NCBI GenBank assembly: GCA_045643145.1
Contig: JAZUKG010000166.1
Span: 1 to 10,855 of the forward strand
DNA from: SVFI01 sp045643145
Lineage (GTDB): Bacteria; Bacillota; Clostridia; Lachnospirales; Lachnospiraceae
DNA length: 10,855 bases
Direction: 5' to 3'
The position numbers were made by a program, and so were the translations under genes. This document shows positions 1-6,572 of this stretch, piece after piece. How positions within the stretch are numbered: position 1 is the first letter of the stretch; each line of letters begins with the position of its first letter. The notes under the pieces were generated by a model. That model saw only the letters and a list, made by a program, of their open reading frames with translations, did not search any database and had not been told where the DNA came from.

Positions 1-980
1 TCTGCTGCATTTTGGATAAAGCCCATTTCATCTCTGAGCCACTGAACACAGGCTCCGGCAACAAAGATAGAACCCTCCAAAGCATAATTCACTTTTCCGT
101 CAAGTCCCCATGCAATGGTGGTAACGAGTCCATGCTCAGAAGCAATCGGAGTCTTACCTGTATTCATCAACAAAAAGCAACCGGTTCCGTAGGTATTTTT
201 CGCATTCCCGGATTCAAAGCATCCCTGTCCAAAAAGAGCTGCCTGCTGGTCTCCTGCGGCTCCCGCAATCGGAATCTCTCCTCCGAGCAGTGTCGCCTGA
301 CTCACACCATAGACTTCACTGCTGGGGCGCACCTTGGGCAGCATTTCCTGCGGAATATCTAAAAGATTTAAAATCTCCTCATCCCAGGATAAAGTATGTA
401 TATTAAACATCATAGTTCTGGAAGCATTGGAATAATCTGTGACATGTACCTTGCCTCCGGTCAGTTTCCAAATTAAAAAGGTTTCTACCGTACCAAATAA
501 AAGTTCACCTTTCATAGCACGTTCTCTGGCTCCGTCAACATGATCCAAAATCCATTTCACCTTTGTTGCCGAAAAATACGGGTCGATGATCAGGCCGGTT
601 TTCTGTCTGATTTTTTCTTCCATTCCCGGCATTTCTTTTAATTCATCGCAGTACTTTGCCGTTCTTCTGCACTGCCAAACAATAGCATGATATATCGGCT
701 TTCCGGTATCCTTTTCCCATACAATGGTAGTTTCTCTTTGATTGGTAATTCCGATTGCGGCGATTTCCTCGGCACTTATCCCAATCTTTGACATTGCTTC
801 TACACATACCCCCAGCTGCGTAGACCAGATTTCATTTGCATCATGTTCTACATATCCCGGCTTTGGAAAAATCTGTGTAAATTCCTTTTGTGCGATACTG
901 GCGATCTCGCCTGTTTTATTAAAAATAATACAGCGGTTACTGGTAGTTCCCGCATCAATTGCCATAATATATGGTTTCAT
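1..980 (-). CDS. glpK: Glycerol kinase, 3' end cut off by the window edge
   Basis: Cytoplasmic FGGY-family kinase that phosphorylates glycerol to glycerol-3-phosphate with ATP. About 326 of the usual ~500 residues are present and the frame is open to the window edge. The N-terminus reads MKPYIMAIDAGTTSNRCI, the phosphate-binding DxGTT loop of the family. The stretch GITNQRETTIVWEKDTGKPI is the classic glycerol kinase segment for glycerol/ATP contact, and YFSATKVKW matches FGGY signature 1. GAAGDQQAALFGQGCF and NTYGTGCFLL are the usual motifs at the domain interface. The second FGGY signature lies beyond the window. The start at 980 is preceded by GGGAGAAGGT at good distance; in-frame ATGs at 992 and 1019 exist but would add residues not seen in the family. 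It lies 50 bp after the FeoB-associated gene on the same strand, with no terminator between them, so read-through is possible. No convincing promoter of its own was found. Confidence 0.97.
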   Translation of the reverse strand, partial: MKPYIMAIDAGTTSNRCIIFNKTGEIASIAQKEFTQIFPKPGYVEHDANEIWSTQLGVCVEAMSKIGISAEEIAAIGITNQRETTIVWEKDTGKPIYHAIVWQCRRTAKYCDELKEMPGMEEKIRQKTGLIIDPYFSATKVKWILDHVDGARERAMKGELLFGTVETFLIWKLTGGKVHVTDYSNASRTMMFNIHTLSWDEEILNLLDIPQEMLPKVRPSSEVYGVSQATLLGGEIPIAGAAGDQQAALFGQGCFESGNAKNTYGTGCFLLMNTGKTPIASEHGLVTTIAWGLDGKVNYALEGSIFVAGACVQWLRDEMGFIQNAA

Positions 981-1030
981 ACCTTCTCCCATTCCTTGCC
1001 TCGATTGTTTATATTCCATCTGTTTTGTGA

Positions 1031-1207
1031 TTACCTAAAGTTGTCCTCATGGTCAGTTCGTTTCTGACGACTCTGACAATCCCCTCTGCAAAATGCAGCA
1101 TCCGGACAGCCCATACAGGCTTTTCCGTTTTTCTTTGCCTTGACAATAGAAGACACTGCCAGAATAATACCGACTGCAATTATGATAACAATTAAAATAG
1201 TTGCCAT
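1031..1207 (-). CDS. FeoB-associated Cys-rich membrane peptide
   Basis: A 58-residue protein. Residues 3-21 form one hydrophobic helix (TILIVIIIAVGIILAVSS), followed by a Lys-rich stretch (VKAKKNGK) and then a cysteine cluster CMGCPDAAFCRGDC, spacing CxxC-x5-C-x3-C (Cys31, 34, 40, 44). This is the architecture of the FeoB_associated family, usually encoded next to feoB in Firmicutes and presumed to help ferrous iron uptake, probably as a metal-binding cytoplasmic tail. The start is supported by ATAGGAGAA about 8-10 nt upstream. No feoA or feoB is present in this window. Instead it follows the reverse transcriptase stop by 20 bp, so the two are probably co-transcribed. Its ribosome binding site lies inside that short gap. 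The family call rests on layout and cysteine spacing; iron function here is inferred. Confidence 0.88.
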   Translation of the reverse strand: MATILIVIIIAVGIILAVSSIVKAKKNGKACMGCPDAAFCRGDCQSRQKRTDHEDNFR

Positions 1208-1227
1208 TTGCTAACTTCTCCTATCGT

Positions 1228-2442
1228 TTACTCCGGATTCTTTTTCTCATAATATTCATGCACCAGACTTCTGTATCCCATATCCTTCATGGTTTCATAT
1301 TTAACCGAAAAACGTCCTTTTGTTCTCTTTTCTGTCAGTATATAGCGAATACAATCCTGCATATATGCATCCACGACCTTTAGACTCTCCGATGTATTGA
1401 TAATCGGAAAATACCATCTGGCCCAAGTGATATCACTACTGTCTCTTCCTTCAAACAGTTTTTGATTAAAAGCTCTGATAAATGCTTTTGCAGCGCGTTC
1501 ATTACTCACGCCCTTCTTATTCTTCCACCTGAGGAGCGCTCTGGCTTTTCTTCGCATTTTTTGTTTGATTTTCAAAAGTGAAATTGCAGAAATATCTATA
1601 CATCCCTGCTGATATCGAATTCCCAGAAAAACCCATTCTTCTCCGGGCTTGAAATAGTTTTCCTTATCTGCATTGATTATGAGATGTCTTTTATTTACTT
1701 CTTCATGCAGATAATCCACTGCCTCTTTTAACTCCTGCTCTGTTTTGGCAAATAATAAAATATCATCCGAATAGCGCGCATACAAAATATTACTCTGGTA
1801 AAAATGATGGTCTATATCGCATAAATACACATTTGCCAGAAAGGCTGCCAAAGGACTTCCTGCCATAATGCCCTTTTGTTTATCAATGCAAATCTCCCCG
1901 TTTTCTATTACATAAGGATTTGTCAAAACTCGTTTGATAAATTCATAGATTTCCAAATCTTTGGCCAGTATCTTTTTTAGCCCCGGCAAAAGAATGCTGA
2001 CATCTACGGAATTAAAGTAATTACTGATATCTACCTTGTATCCGTATCTTTTATCTGTTTTTCCTTTGCTCGTAAAATAATCAATCGCGTTTTTCACACT
2101 TAAACTTTTTCGAAAGGAGTATAAATTCGGCGAAAACACACCGTCATATTTACGTAGCAAAAGATAGGTCAAAAGCTTAAGTACATACCCTTCTTCCTCC
2201 GGATAAATATATACAATACGCTTTTTATTTTTTTGAATCTTGTTGATTGCTTTTTTCTCCGGCAAAGCAAAATCTTCGCCTTTCTCCATTGCCATGACAA
2301 TGTTTTTATATGCTTTTCGATTTATGTACTCTCTCAGCTTTTTAAGGTCTGCCGGATCAATATGCCCGTTCGAAACCTTATAATTTAAATATTCTTCCCA
2401 GCTTTCTTCCATTGAGAGTGCATCCAGTAAATTCGCTCCCAT
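1228..2442 (-). CDS. Stand-alone reverse transcriptase, class not assigned
   Basis: RNA-directed DNA polymerase of 404 residues with an intact catalytic core. RT1/2 is near residues 75-120 (KKRIVYIYPEEEGYVLK, then FSPNLYSFR). Motif A is VDISNYFNSVD with Asp138. Motif B is KGIMAGSPLAAFLANVYL (190-207). Motif C is YSDD at 224-227, giving Asp226 and Asp227, and the RT6/7 region is around 253-275 (HLIINADKENYFKPG, WVFLGI). A basic thumb-like region (KIKQKMRRKARALLRWKNKKG, roughly 291-311) and a C-terminal block ending GYRSLVHEYYEKK follow. I see no HNH endonuclease and no typical group II maturase extension. Motif B lacks the PQGG of group II RTs and the GxxxSQ of DGR RTs. It could be a UG/DRT-type (defence-associated) or group-II-like domesticated RT. 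AAGGGG six bases before the ATG supports the start. It sits behind a 286-bp spacer with a candidate RNA gene, and ahead of the FeoB-associated gene. Confidence 0.95.
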   Translation of the reverse strand: MGANLLDALSMEESWEEYLNYKVSNGHIDPADLKKLREYINRKAYKNIVMAMEKGEDFALPEKKAINKIQKNKKRIVYIYPEEEGYVLKLLTYLLLRKYDGVFSPNLYSFRKSLSVKNAIDYFTSKGKTDKRYGYKVDISNYFNSVDVSILLPGLKKILAKDLEIYEFIKRVLTNPYVIENGEICIDKQKGIMAGSPLAAFLANVYLCDIDHHFYQSNILYARYSDDILLFAKTEQELKEAVDYLHEEVNKRHLIINADKENYFKPGEEWVFLGIRYQQGCIDISAISLLKIKQKMRRKARALLRWKNKKGVSNERAAKAFIRAFNQKLFEGRDSSDITWARWYFPIINTSESLKVVDAYMQDCIRYILTEKRTKGRFSVKYETMKDMGYRSLVHEYYEKKNPE

Positions 2443-2489
2443 TCCATTCCCCTTTTATACGATGCATTTCCAAATAAATCCATATAAGC

Positions 2490-2522
2490 AAAAAAACTCA
2501 GGAAAGCATATAGCCCCCTGAG
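2490..2522 (-). terminator. Intrinsic terminator between the leader and the RT start
   Basis: On the minus strand CTCAGG (2522-2517) pairs with CCTGAG (2502-2497), extendable by three G-U pairs, and is followed directly by seven T (2496-2490). It lies 47 bp before the RT start codon and about 207 bp after the ptsI stop. It could end a small RNA, act as an attenuator of the RT, or end read-through from ptsI. Confidence 0.75.
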
Positions 2523-2675
2523 CGAAAAACAAGAGGAATCCTTTGAATCGCGATTCGCAACCGGACCGTACATAAAGCAATTACCTGCAAAATTATAAAA
2601 CGCTCTATGCTTTGCCCACCACAGGTACACCATGTGCATCCTCTTTTTTTACTTTTTAATTCAAGTGCCGTAGCA
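2490..2675 (-). ncRNA. Candidate structured leader or non-coding RNA upstream of the RT
   Basis: Inferred transcript of about 185 nt from just after a TATAAT box (2681-2686) to the T-run of an intrinsic terminator. Complementary segments on the minus strand: AAAAAAAGAGGA (2650-2639) with TCCTCTTGTTTTT (2537-2525), a 12-bp long-range stem with one bulged G; TACCTG (2627-2622) with CAGGTA (2587-2582), extended inward by CAAA/TTTG across a bulge; and the 12-bp palindrome GAATCGCGATTC (around 2548-2559). Together these give a multi-branched element closed by a long stem, followed by the terminator hairpin. It matches none of the common riboswitch cores I know (T-box, c-di-GMP, THF, cobalamin, fluoride). 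It may be an RT partner RNA or an attenuator. The structure is by eye only. Confidence 0.45.
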
Positions 2676-2680
2676 TTCTT

Positions 2681-2709
2681 ATTATACGAAAGACGCACCT
2701 AAGAATCTA
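2681..2709 (-). promoter_or_regulatory. Candidate promoter for the RT leader RNA
   Basis: A perfect -10 box TATAAT (2686-2681 on the minus strand) with a weak -35 TAGATT (2709-2704) at 17-bp spacing. Transcription would begin near 2674-2675, inside the ptsI-RT spacer. The -10 is convincing; the -35 matches the consensus at only half its positions. Confidence 0.5.
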
Positions 2710-2728
2710 CTCCATTTTTATCTAAAAA

Positions 2729-4348
2729 TCATAGATTTCTAACCTGATTTCTAACATTTAAGACATCTGCCGGTGAAACGGACAATTCATCGATCCCCAT
2801 ATCCAGGAAACGTGCTGTTAAAGATATATCCGCTGCCATTTCGCCGCAGACACCAACCCATTTTCCATATTTGTGAGCTGCCTCTACTGTCATCTCCATT
2901 AGTTTAAATACTGCTTCATGTCTCGCATCACAATAGGTTTCCAATCTCGGATTTTGTCTGTCAAGCGCCAGTGTATACTGTGCCAGGTCATTGGTTCCGA
3001 TACTAAAGAAATCCACATCCTGCGCCAGTTCTTCACTAATCAGGGCTGCTGCCGGAGTTTCTATCATAATTCCGATTGAAACCTGCTTGGAAAAATCTTT
3101 TCCCTCTAAAGTAAGCTCAGCCTTGACTTCTTCAATATAGGCTTTGACTCTGTTTACCTCCCAGTTTGCTGTAATCATCGGGAACATAATCGCCAGATTA
3201 CCAAAGACTGAGGCTCGAAGCAGCGCTCGAAGCTGTGTCTTGAAAATGTCAGGTCTGTCCAGACTCAACCTGATACCTCTCTGACCCAGAGCCGGATTTT
3301 CTTCCTTTTCCATTTGAAAATATTCAATCTGCTTGTCAGCACCGATATCAAGTGTACGAATAATCACTCGTTTATCCTTCATGCTTTCCAGAATCTGCTT
3401 ATAGGTTTCAAATTGTGTCTCTTCACTCGGATAATCCTGTCCGTCAAGATATAAAAATTCACTTCTGAAAAGCCCGATACCTCCGGCATCATTTAATTTA
3501 GCCGCATCCACTTCGGAAAGACTTCCTATGTTGGCTGCAATTTCAATTCGTCTGCCATCTGAAGTGACGTTCTCTTTGCCTTTTAAATGCATCAAAAGTT
3601 TCTTCTTCTTTTGATCTTCCTTTTGAATTTTTGTCAGCAAAGAAAGTGTGGCTTCATCCGGATCAATATATATTTTTCCGCTGTGACCATCCACAGCTGC
3701 CAGATGGCCTTCCAAACTTTCATTTAATGTATCGCCCACTCCGATAATCGCCGGAATATTCATGGACTTTGCCAAGATAGCTGTATGGGAATAAATCGAA
3801 CCCTGCTGGGTTACAAACGCTAATATATTTGCTTTGTCCAGTGAAATGGTTTCACTCGGAACCAAATCATCTGCACATAAAATAAAATCTTCATCCTTTG
3901 GAAGACTCTGAATGGTCTCCTCTTTAAAATTTGCAATCAGTCTCGAAGAAACGTCCTTCATATCCGTGGCACGTTCCCTCATGTACTCATCATTCATAGC
4001 CTGAAACAGAGCTGTAAATCGGTCTGTCGTCAGTGCAACCGCATACTCTGCATTGACCATCTCTGCTTCCATAATCGCATGAATACCGGAAAGATATTCC
4101 TCATCCATTACCATCATTTGATGAATGGTAAAAATCTGCGCTTCTCTTTCGCCCAGTTCCAGTACTGCTTTTTCATACAAGTTTTGAAGCTGCGAAATCG
4201 TAATCTCACAAGCTTTTTTAAGGCGCTGCTTTTCTGCTTCCAGATCCTCTATGTTGGTTCGTATGACAGATGCTTTTTCTCTTTTATAAAATGCCAGTTT
4301 ACCAATCGCAACGGCTCCAAAGACACCTTTACCTTCAATGATTTTCAT
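2729..4348 (-). CDS. ptsI: Phosphoenolpyruvate-protein phosphotransferase (Enzyme I of the PTS)
   Basis: First enzyme of the phosphotransferase sugar uptake system: it autophosphorylates from PEP and passes the phosphate to HPr. It has 539 residues, slightly shorter than the common ~570. The N-terminal HPr-binding/swivel domain carries the active histidine His188 in GSIYSHTAILAKSMNIPAIIG, where the usual sequence is GGxTSHTAI, so Ile-Tyr replaces the more common residues before Ser-His. The C-terminal PEP barrel shows GIGLFRSEFLYL (291-301), IMFPMI (387-392), the signature DFFSIGTNDLAQYTLALDRQN (446-466) and the catalytic cysteine Cys501 in VGVCGEMAAD. All key residues are present, so it should be active. 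GGGG lies about five bases before the start. No ptsH is adjacent, and the gene has its own candidate promoter. Confidence 0.97.
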   Translation of the reverse strand: MKIIEGKGVFGAVAIGKLAFYKREKASVIRTNIEDLEAEKQRLKKACEITISQLQNLYEKAVLELGEREAQIFTIHQMMVMDEEYLSGIHAIMEAEMVNAEYAVALTTDRFTALFQAMNDEYMRERATDMKDVSSRLIANFKEETIQSLPKDEDFILCADDLVPSETISLDKANILAFVTQQGSIYSHTAILAKSMNIPAIIGVGDTLNESLEGHLAAVDGHSGKIYIDPDEATLSLLTKIQKEDQKKKKLLMHLKGKENVTSDGRRIEIAANIGSLSEVDAAKLNDAGGIGLFRSEFLYLDGQDYPSEETQFETYKQILESMKDKRVIIRTLDIGADKQIEYFQMEKEENPALGQRGIRLSLDRPDIFKTQLRALLRASVFGNLAIMFPMITANWEVNRVKAYIEEVKAELTLEGKDFSKQVSIGIMIETPAAALISEELAQDVDFFSIGTNDLAQYTLALDRQNPRLETYCDARHEAVFKLMEMTVEAAHKYGKWVGVCGEMAADISLTARFLDMGIDELSVSPADVLNVRNQVRNL

Positions 4349-4390
4349 AATTACCCCATACCTTTATACTCATTAGGGCTAAGCCGTGAA

Positions 4391-4413
4391 TATAAGTATT
4401 ATCTATACTTATA
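4391..4413. promoter_or_regulatory. Inverted repeat over the ptsI promoter (candidate operator)
   Basis: TATAAGTAT (4391-4399) and ATACTTATA (4405-4413) form a perfect 9-bp inverted repeat with a 5-bp centre. It covers the -10 box and part of the spacer of the candidate ptsI promoter. It could be a repressor site or a hairpin in the 5' leader. The binding protein is unknown. Confidence 0.4.
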
Positions 4414-4425
4414 AATATACCTCAA
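4398..4425 (-). promoter_or_regulatory. Candidate promoter of ptsI
   Basis: On the minus strand a -35 TTGAGG (4425-4420) and a -10 GATAAT (4403-4398) lie 16 bp apart, about 50 bp upstream of the ptsI start. There are four and five matches respectively to the sigma-A consensus. Confidence 0.5.
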
Positions 4426-4452
4426 AACCGTGTTTTCGCGCAAGAACCATGA

Positions 4453-4477
4453 CGCAAAGATATCGAATATCTATGCG
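4453..4477. repeat. Hairpin just downstream of the alpha/beta hydrolase gene
   Basis: CGCA-A-AGATAT, centre CGA, ATATCT-A-TGCG gives ten base pairs with one mismatch and a 3-nt loop, eight bases after the hydrolase stop codon. Neither strand has a T-run after it, so it is not a clean intrinsic terminator. It may protect the mRNA 3' end or be a protein site. Confidence 0.4.
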
Positions 4478-4485
4478 CCTGTCGG

Positions 4486-5232
4486 CTACTGATTTTCTGC
4501 GGACGGATTTGACGCAGCAAAAATATTATCACATATAAAATCTACGCATTGCTGTCTTTGTTCTTTTGGCAAAATATCTGCGCTTTCATCGCCCTTTTGT
4601 TCTCCGTATTCACCAAAGCCGGCATGATTTCCGCCCTCTATCTCCAAAAATTTGGCATCCTCCGGCATTAGGGATTTGGACTGTTCCAGCTTCTCCCTGT
4701 TAATCACACCATCCTTGCTCGCGCAAACGGACAATACCTTAAAGTTTTCTTTTTTTAACTCTTTGGTCGGATAGGAAGCAAAGAAAATGACTCCGTCCAG
4801 TTCCTCTATATATTTAGATGCATAGGAAGCGGCCACTACTCCTCCCAGAGAATGGCCTCCCAAATACCATTCGTCATATTGAAATTCGTCTCTGATTTTT
4901 CTTTCCGTGTCTCTGTCAAAAAATGCGATTCTTTCCGGTACCCTGACTAAAAAGCAGTCCATACCATTGTCGGCCAACTGCTTCATCAGCGGAGCATATG
5001 CGACGTGCTCAACCTTTGCGCCCGGATAAAATATCAGTGCCGTTTCACTTCCCGGGCCATCAAAAAAAAGCCCCCATTTCTCTTCGGAAACGGACACTGT
5101 CAGATCACTGTATAGAGCTTGTTTTGCCTGAGAATTTGCCGGATAATACATCGACAGATAGATTGCAAATGCTCCAAACAGAGCAAATAGAATACCTAAT
5201 AGAATTGTGCCTGATTTCAATGTCTTTTTCAT
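4486..5232 (-). CDS. Membrane-anchored alpha/beta hydrolase, substrate unknown
   Basis: A protein of 248 residues from the chosen ATG. It opens with MKKTLKSG and a hydrophobic helix (about residues 9-28), so it is an uncleaved membrane anchor or signal peptide and the enzyme is likely extracellular. The fold motifs are YPGAKVEHVAYAPL (oxyanion strand-loop), GGHSLGG with nucleophile Ser128, SKDGV with probable Asp174, and GGNHAGFGEYG with His203: a complete triad. This pattern is known from small Firmicute hydrolases annotated only as alpha/beta hydrolase. The reading frame extends upstream to a TTG at 5289 (19 more residues), but no ribosome binding site precedes it and the extension is not hydrophobic. 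I prefer 5232 because an extended -10 box ends seven bases before it. No Shine-Dalgarno sequence is visible for either start. Confidence 0.85.
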   Translation of the reverse strand: MKKTLKSGTILLGILFALFGAFAIYLSMYYPANSQAKQALYSDLTVSVSEEKWGLFFDGPGSETALIFYPGAKVEHVAYAPLMKQLADNGMDCFLVRVPERIAFFDRDTERKIRDEFQYDEWYLGGHSLGGVVAASYASKYIEELDGVIFFASYPTKELKKENFKVLSVCASKDGVINREKLEQSKSLMPEDAKFLEIEGGNHAGFGEYGEQKGDESADILPKEQRQQCVDFICDNIFAASNPSAENQ

Positions 5233-5239
5233 ACGACAC

Positions 5240-5248
5240 ATTATACCA
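5240..5248 (-). promoter_or_regulatory. Extended -10 promoter element at the hydrolase start
   Basis: TGGTATAAT on the minus strand is a perfect TGn-TATAAT extended -10 element. The A of the ATG at 5232 falls eight bases after it, where transcription should begin, so the mRNA may have almost no leader. No good -35 is seen at 16-18 bp. Confidence 0.5.
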
Positions 5249-5322
5249 CTATAACGCACAATATCGGATTCTATTTTGCCCCATTTCAAAGCTTTTTTTG
5301 CACATATATAGATAGAAATGAA

Positions 5323-6438
5323 TTAGAAAATTTCTGCTACTTTTTTCAATTCTTCACGAATCCGGATGTGCTGAGGACATACCTGCTCACACTTTCCGCA
5401 TTCGATACATTCGCCAGCCTTTTTCTTTCCGGCTCCTGTTACCGACCAGCCCTCCTGCTGTTTTGCCGCATCCAAATCTCCGTAAAGAGTATAGAAGTTC
5501 ATAGACTTAAAGGATCCTGAAATACCGATGTTCATAGGACATACCTTTGCACAGTAATTGCAAAGTGTACACGGTACAACCGGAATCTTGGCCAGTTCAT
5601 CCTGCGCTTCTTTTAACACTGCCTTTTGTACATCTGTAAGATTTGTAAAATCCTTCATATAAGAAAGATTGTCCTGCATCTGTTCTACATTGCTCATACC
5701 GGATAATACGGTAATAACGCCTTCTAAATCAGCTGCAAAACGCACTGCCCATGAAGCCACACTACTGTCCGGTTCTGCTTTCTTGAATACATCCTCTACT
5801 GTTTTTGGAGGATGGGCCAGCATACCACCCTTGACAGGCTCCATGATAATAATTTCCTTGCCATGCTTTCTGGCTACTTCGTAGCAGGCACGAGACTGAA
5901 TATCAGGATTTTCCCAATCAGCGTAATTAATCTGAAGCTGAACAAATTCCATTTCCGGGTGTTTATTTAAAATCTCTTCTAACTCTTCCGGTGTAGAATG
6001 GAAAGAAAAGCCCATGTGCTTTACCTTTCCTGCTGCCTTCATCTCTGCGATCCAGCTCCATAAATCAAAATCATCAAAGAATTTGGTTCTTCCCTGACCT
6101 AAATTATGTAATAAATAAAAATCAAAATACCCTGCGCCGGTCTGCTTTAATGATGTTTCAAACTGAGCAATGGCTTCTTCTCTGGTTTTACAGTTAATCC
6201 ATGCAGCATTTTTTGTTGCCAGCTGGAAGGATTCTCTCGGATAACGTTCTACCAAAGCCTGTCGAATCGCATCCTCACTTCCCTGATAAGCCCATGCTGT
6301 ATCAAAATAGGTAAAACCTGCATCCATAAACATGTCTACCATGGTTTTGGTCTGTTCTACATCAATCACTTCCCCGTTTTTTGGAAGTCTCATTAACCCA
6401 AAGCCCAATTTTTTAATATTTTTTCCGAGTTCGCCCAT
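5323..6438 (-). CDS. Aldo/keto reductase with C-terminal 2x[4Fe-4S] ferredoxin domain
   Basis: Oxidoreductase of 371 residues. Residues 1-270 form the aldo/keto reductase barrel, with the catalytic tetrad visible: Asp46 and Tyr51 (FDTAWAYQGSE), Lys76 (ATKNA) and His111 (YLLHNLG). The C-terminal part carries two cysteine clusters, CTLCNYCAKVCP (Cys290, 293, 296, 300) and CIECGKCEQVCP (Cys344, 347, 350, 354), each typical of a [4Fe-4S] centre. This fusion is common in anaerobic Clostridia and is thought to couple carbonyl reduction to a low-potential electron carrier; the substrate is unknown. The ATG at 6438 is chosen over a GTG at 6447 because AGGAG lies 11 bases before the ATG but only two from the GTG. 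The gene has its own promoter and stands alone. Confidence 0.93.
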   Translation of the reverse strand: MGELGKNIKKLGFGLMRLPKNGEVIDVEQTKTMVDMFMDAGFTYFDTAWAYQGSEDAIRQALVERYPRESFQLATKNAAWINCKTREEAIAQFETSLKQTGAGYFDFYLLHNLGQGRTKFFDDFDLWSWIAEMKAAGKVKHMGFSFHSTPEELEEILNKHPEMEFVQLQINYADWENPDIQSRACYEVARKHGKEIIIMEPVKGGMLAHPPKTVEDVFKKAEPDSSVASWAVRFAADLEGVITVLSGMSNVEQMQDNLSYMKDFTNLTDVQKAVLKEAQDELAKIPVVPCTLCNYCAKVCPMNIGISGSFKSMNFYTLYGDLDAAKQQEGWSVTGAGKKKAGECIECGKCEQVCPQHIRIREELKKVAEIF

Positions 6439-6489
6439 ACTTACCACTTCTCCTTATTTGTTCAATATTTGAAACTGCTTGTATGGACT

Positions 6490-6518
6490 ATTATACGATA
6501 GTTTTATTTTTAATACAA
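6490..6518 (-). promoter_or_regulatory. Candidate promoter of the aldo/keto reductase
   Basis: A perfect TATAAT (6495-6490 on the minus strand) with a weak -35 TTGTAT (6518-6513) at exactly 17 bp, about 50 bp upstream of the start codon in an A/T-rich spacer. Confidence 0.55.
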
Positions 6519-6572
6519 AACATTTTTACAATTTTTTAATGCCACTTTTAAACATAATTTTAATATACTGTT

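Noticed and set aside
742..1067. Plus-strand frames opposite glpK
   Set aside because: They are antisense shadows of a clear glycerol kinase and have no recognisable motifs or binding sites.
2458..2466. TATAAA just before the RT ribosome binding site as an RT promoter
   Set aside because: No -35 is found at 16-18 bp, and the start point would fall within or beyond the ribosome binding site.
2530..2620. A GTACGGTCC stretch upstream of the RT that recalls the 3' half of group II intron domain V
   Set aside because: The matching 5' strand with the AGC triad and the GAAA-loop hairpin are absent, and domain V should be downstream of the RT frame, not upstream.
2498..2698. A 66-residue minus-strand frame in the RT leader
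   Set aside because: It starts inside the promoter region, has no ribosome binding site, covers the terminator and has no recognisable sequence.
1228..2728. Diversity-generating retroelement (template and variable repeats)
   Set aside because: RT motif B lacks the SQ signature, no avd-like gene is present, and I saw no long near-repeat with adenine-specific differences in the window.
5233..5289. Extended N-terminus of the hydrolase from TTG 5289
   Set aside because: No ribosome binding site, the extension would precede a typical MKK signal-anchor start, and a strong -10 box lies inside it.
6520..6572. A/T-rich imperfect hairpin as terminator of the M56 gene
   Set aside because: The stem is short and only A/T pairs with mismatches; it is not separable from the general A/T richness of the spacer.
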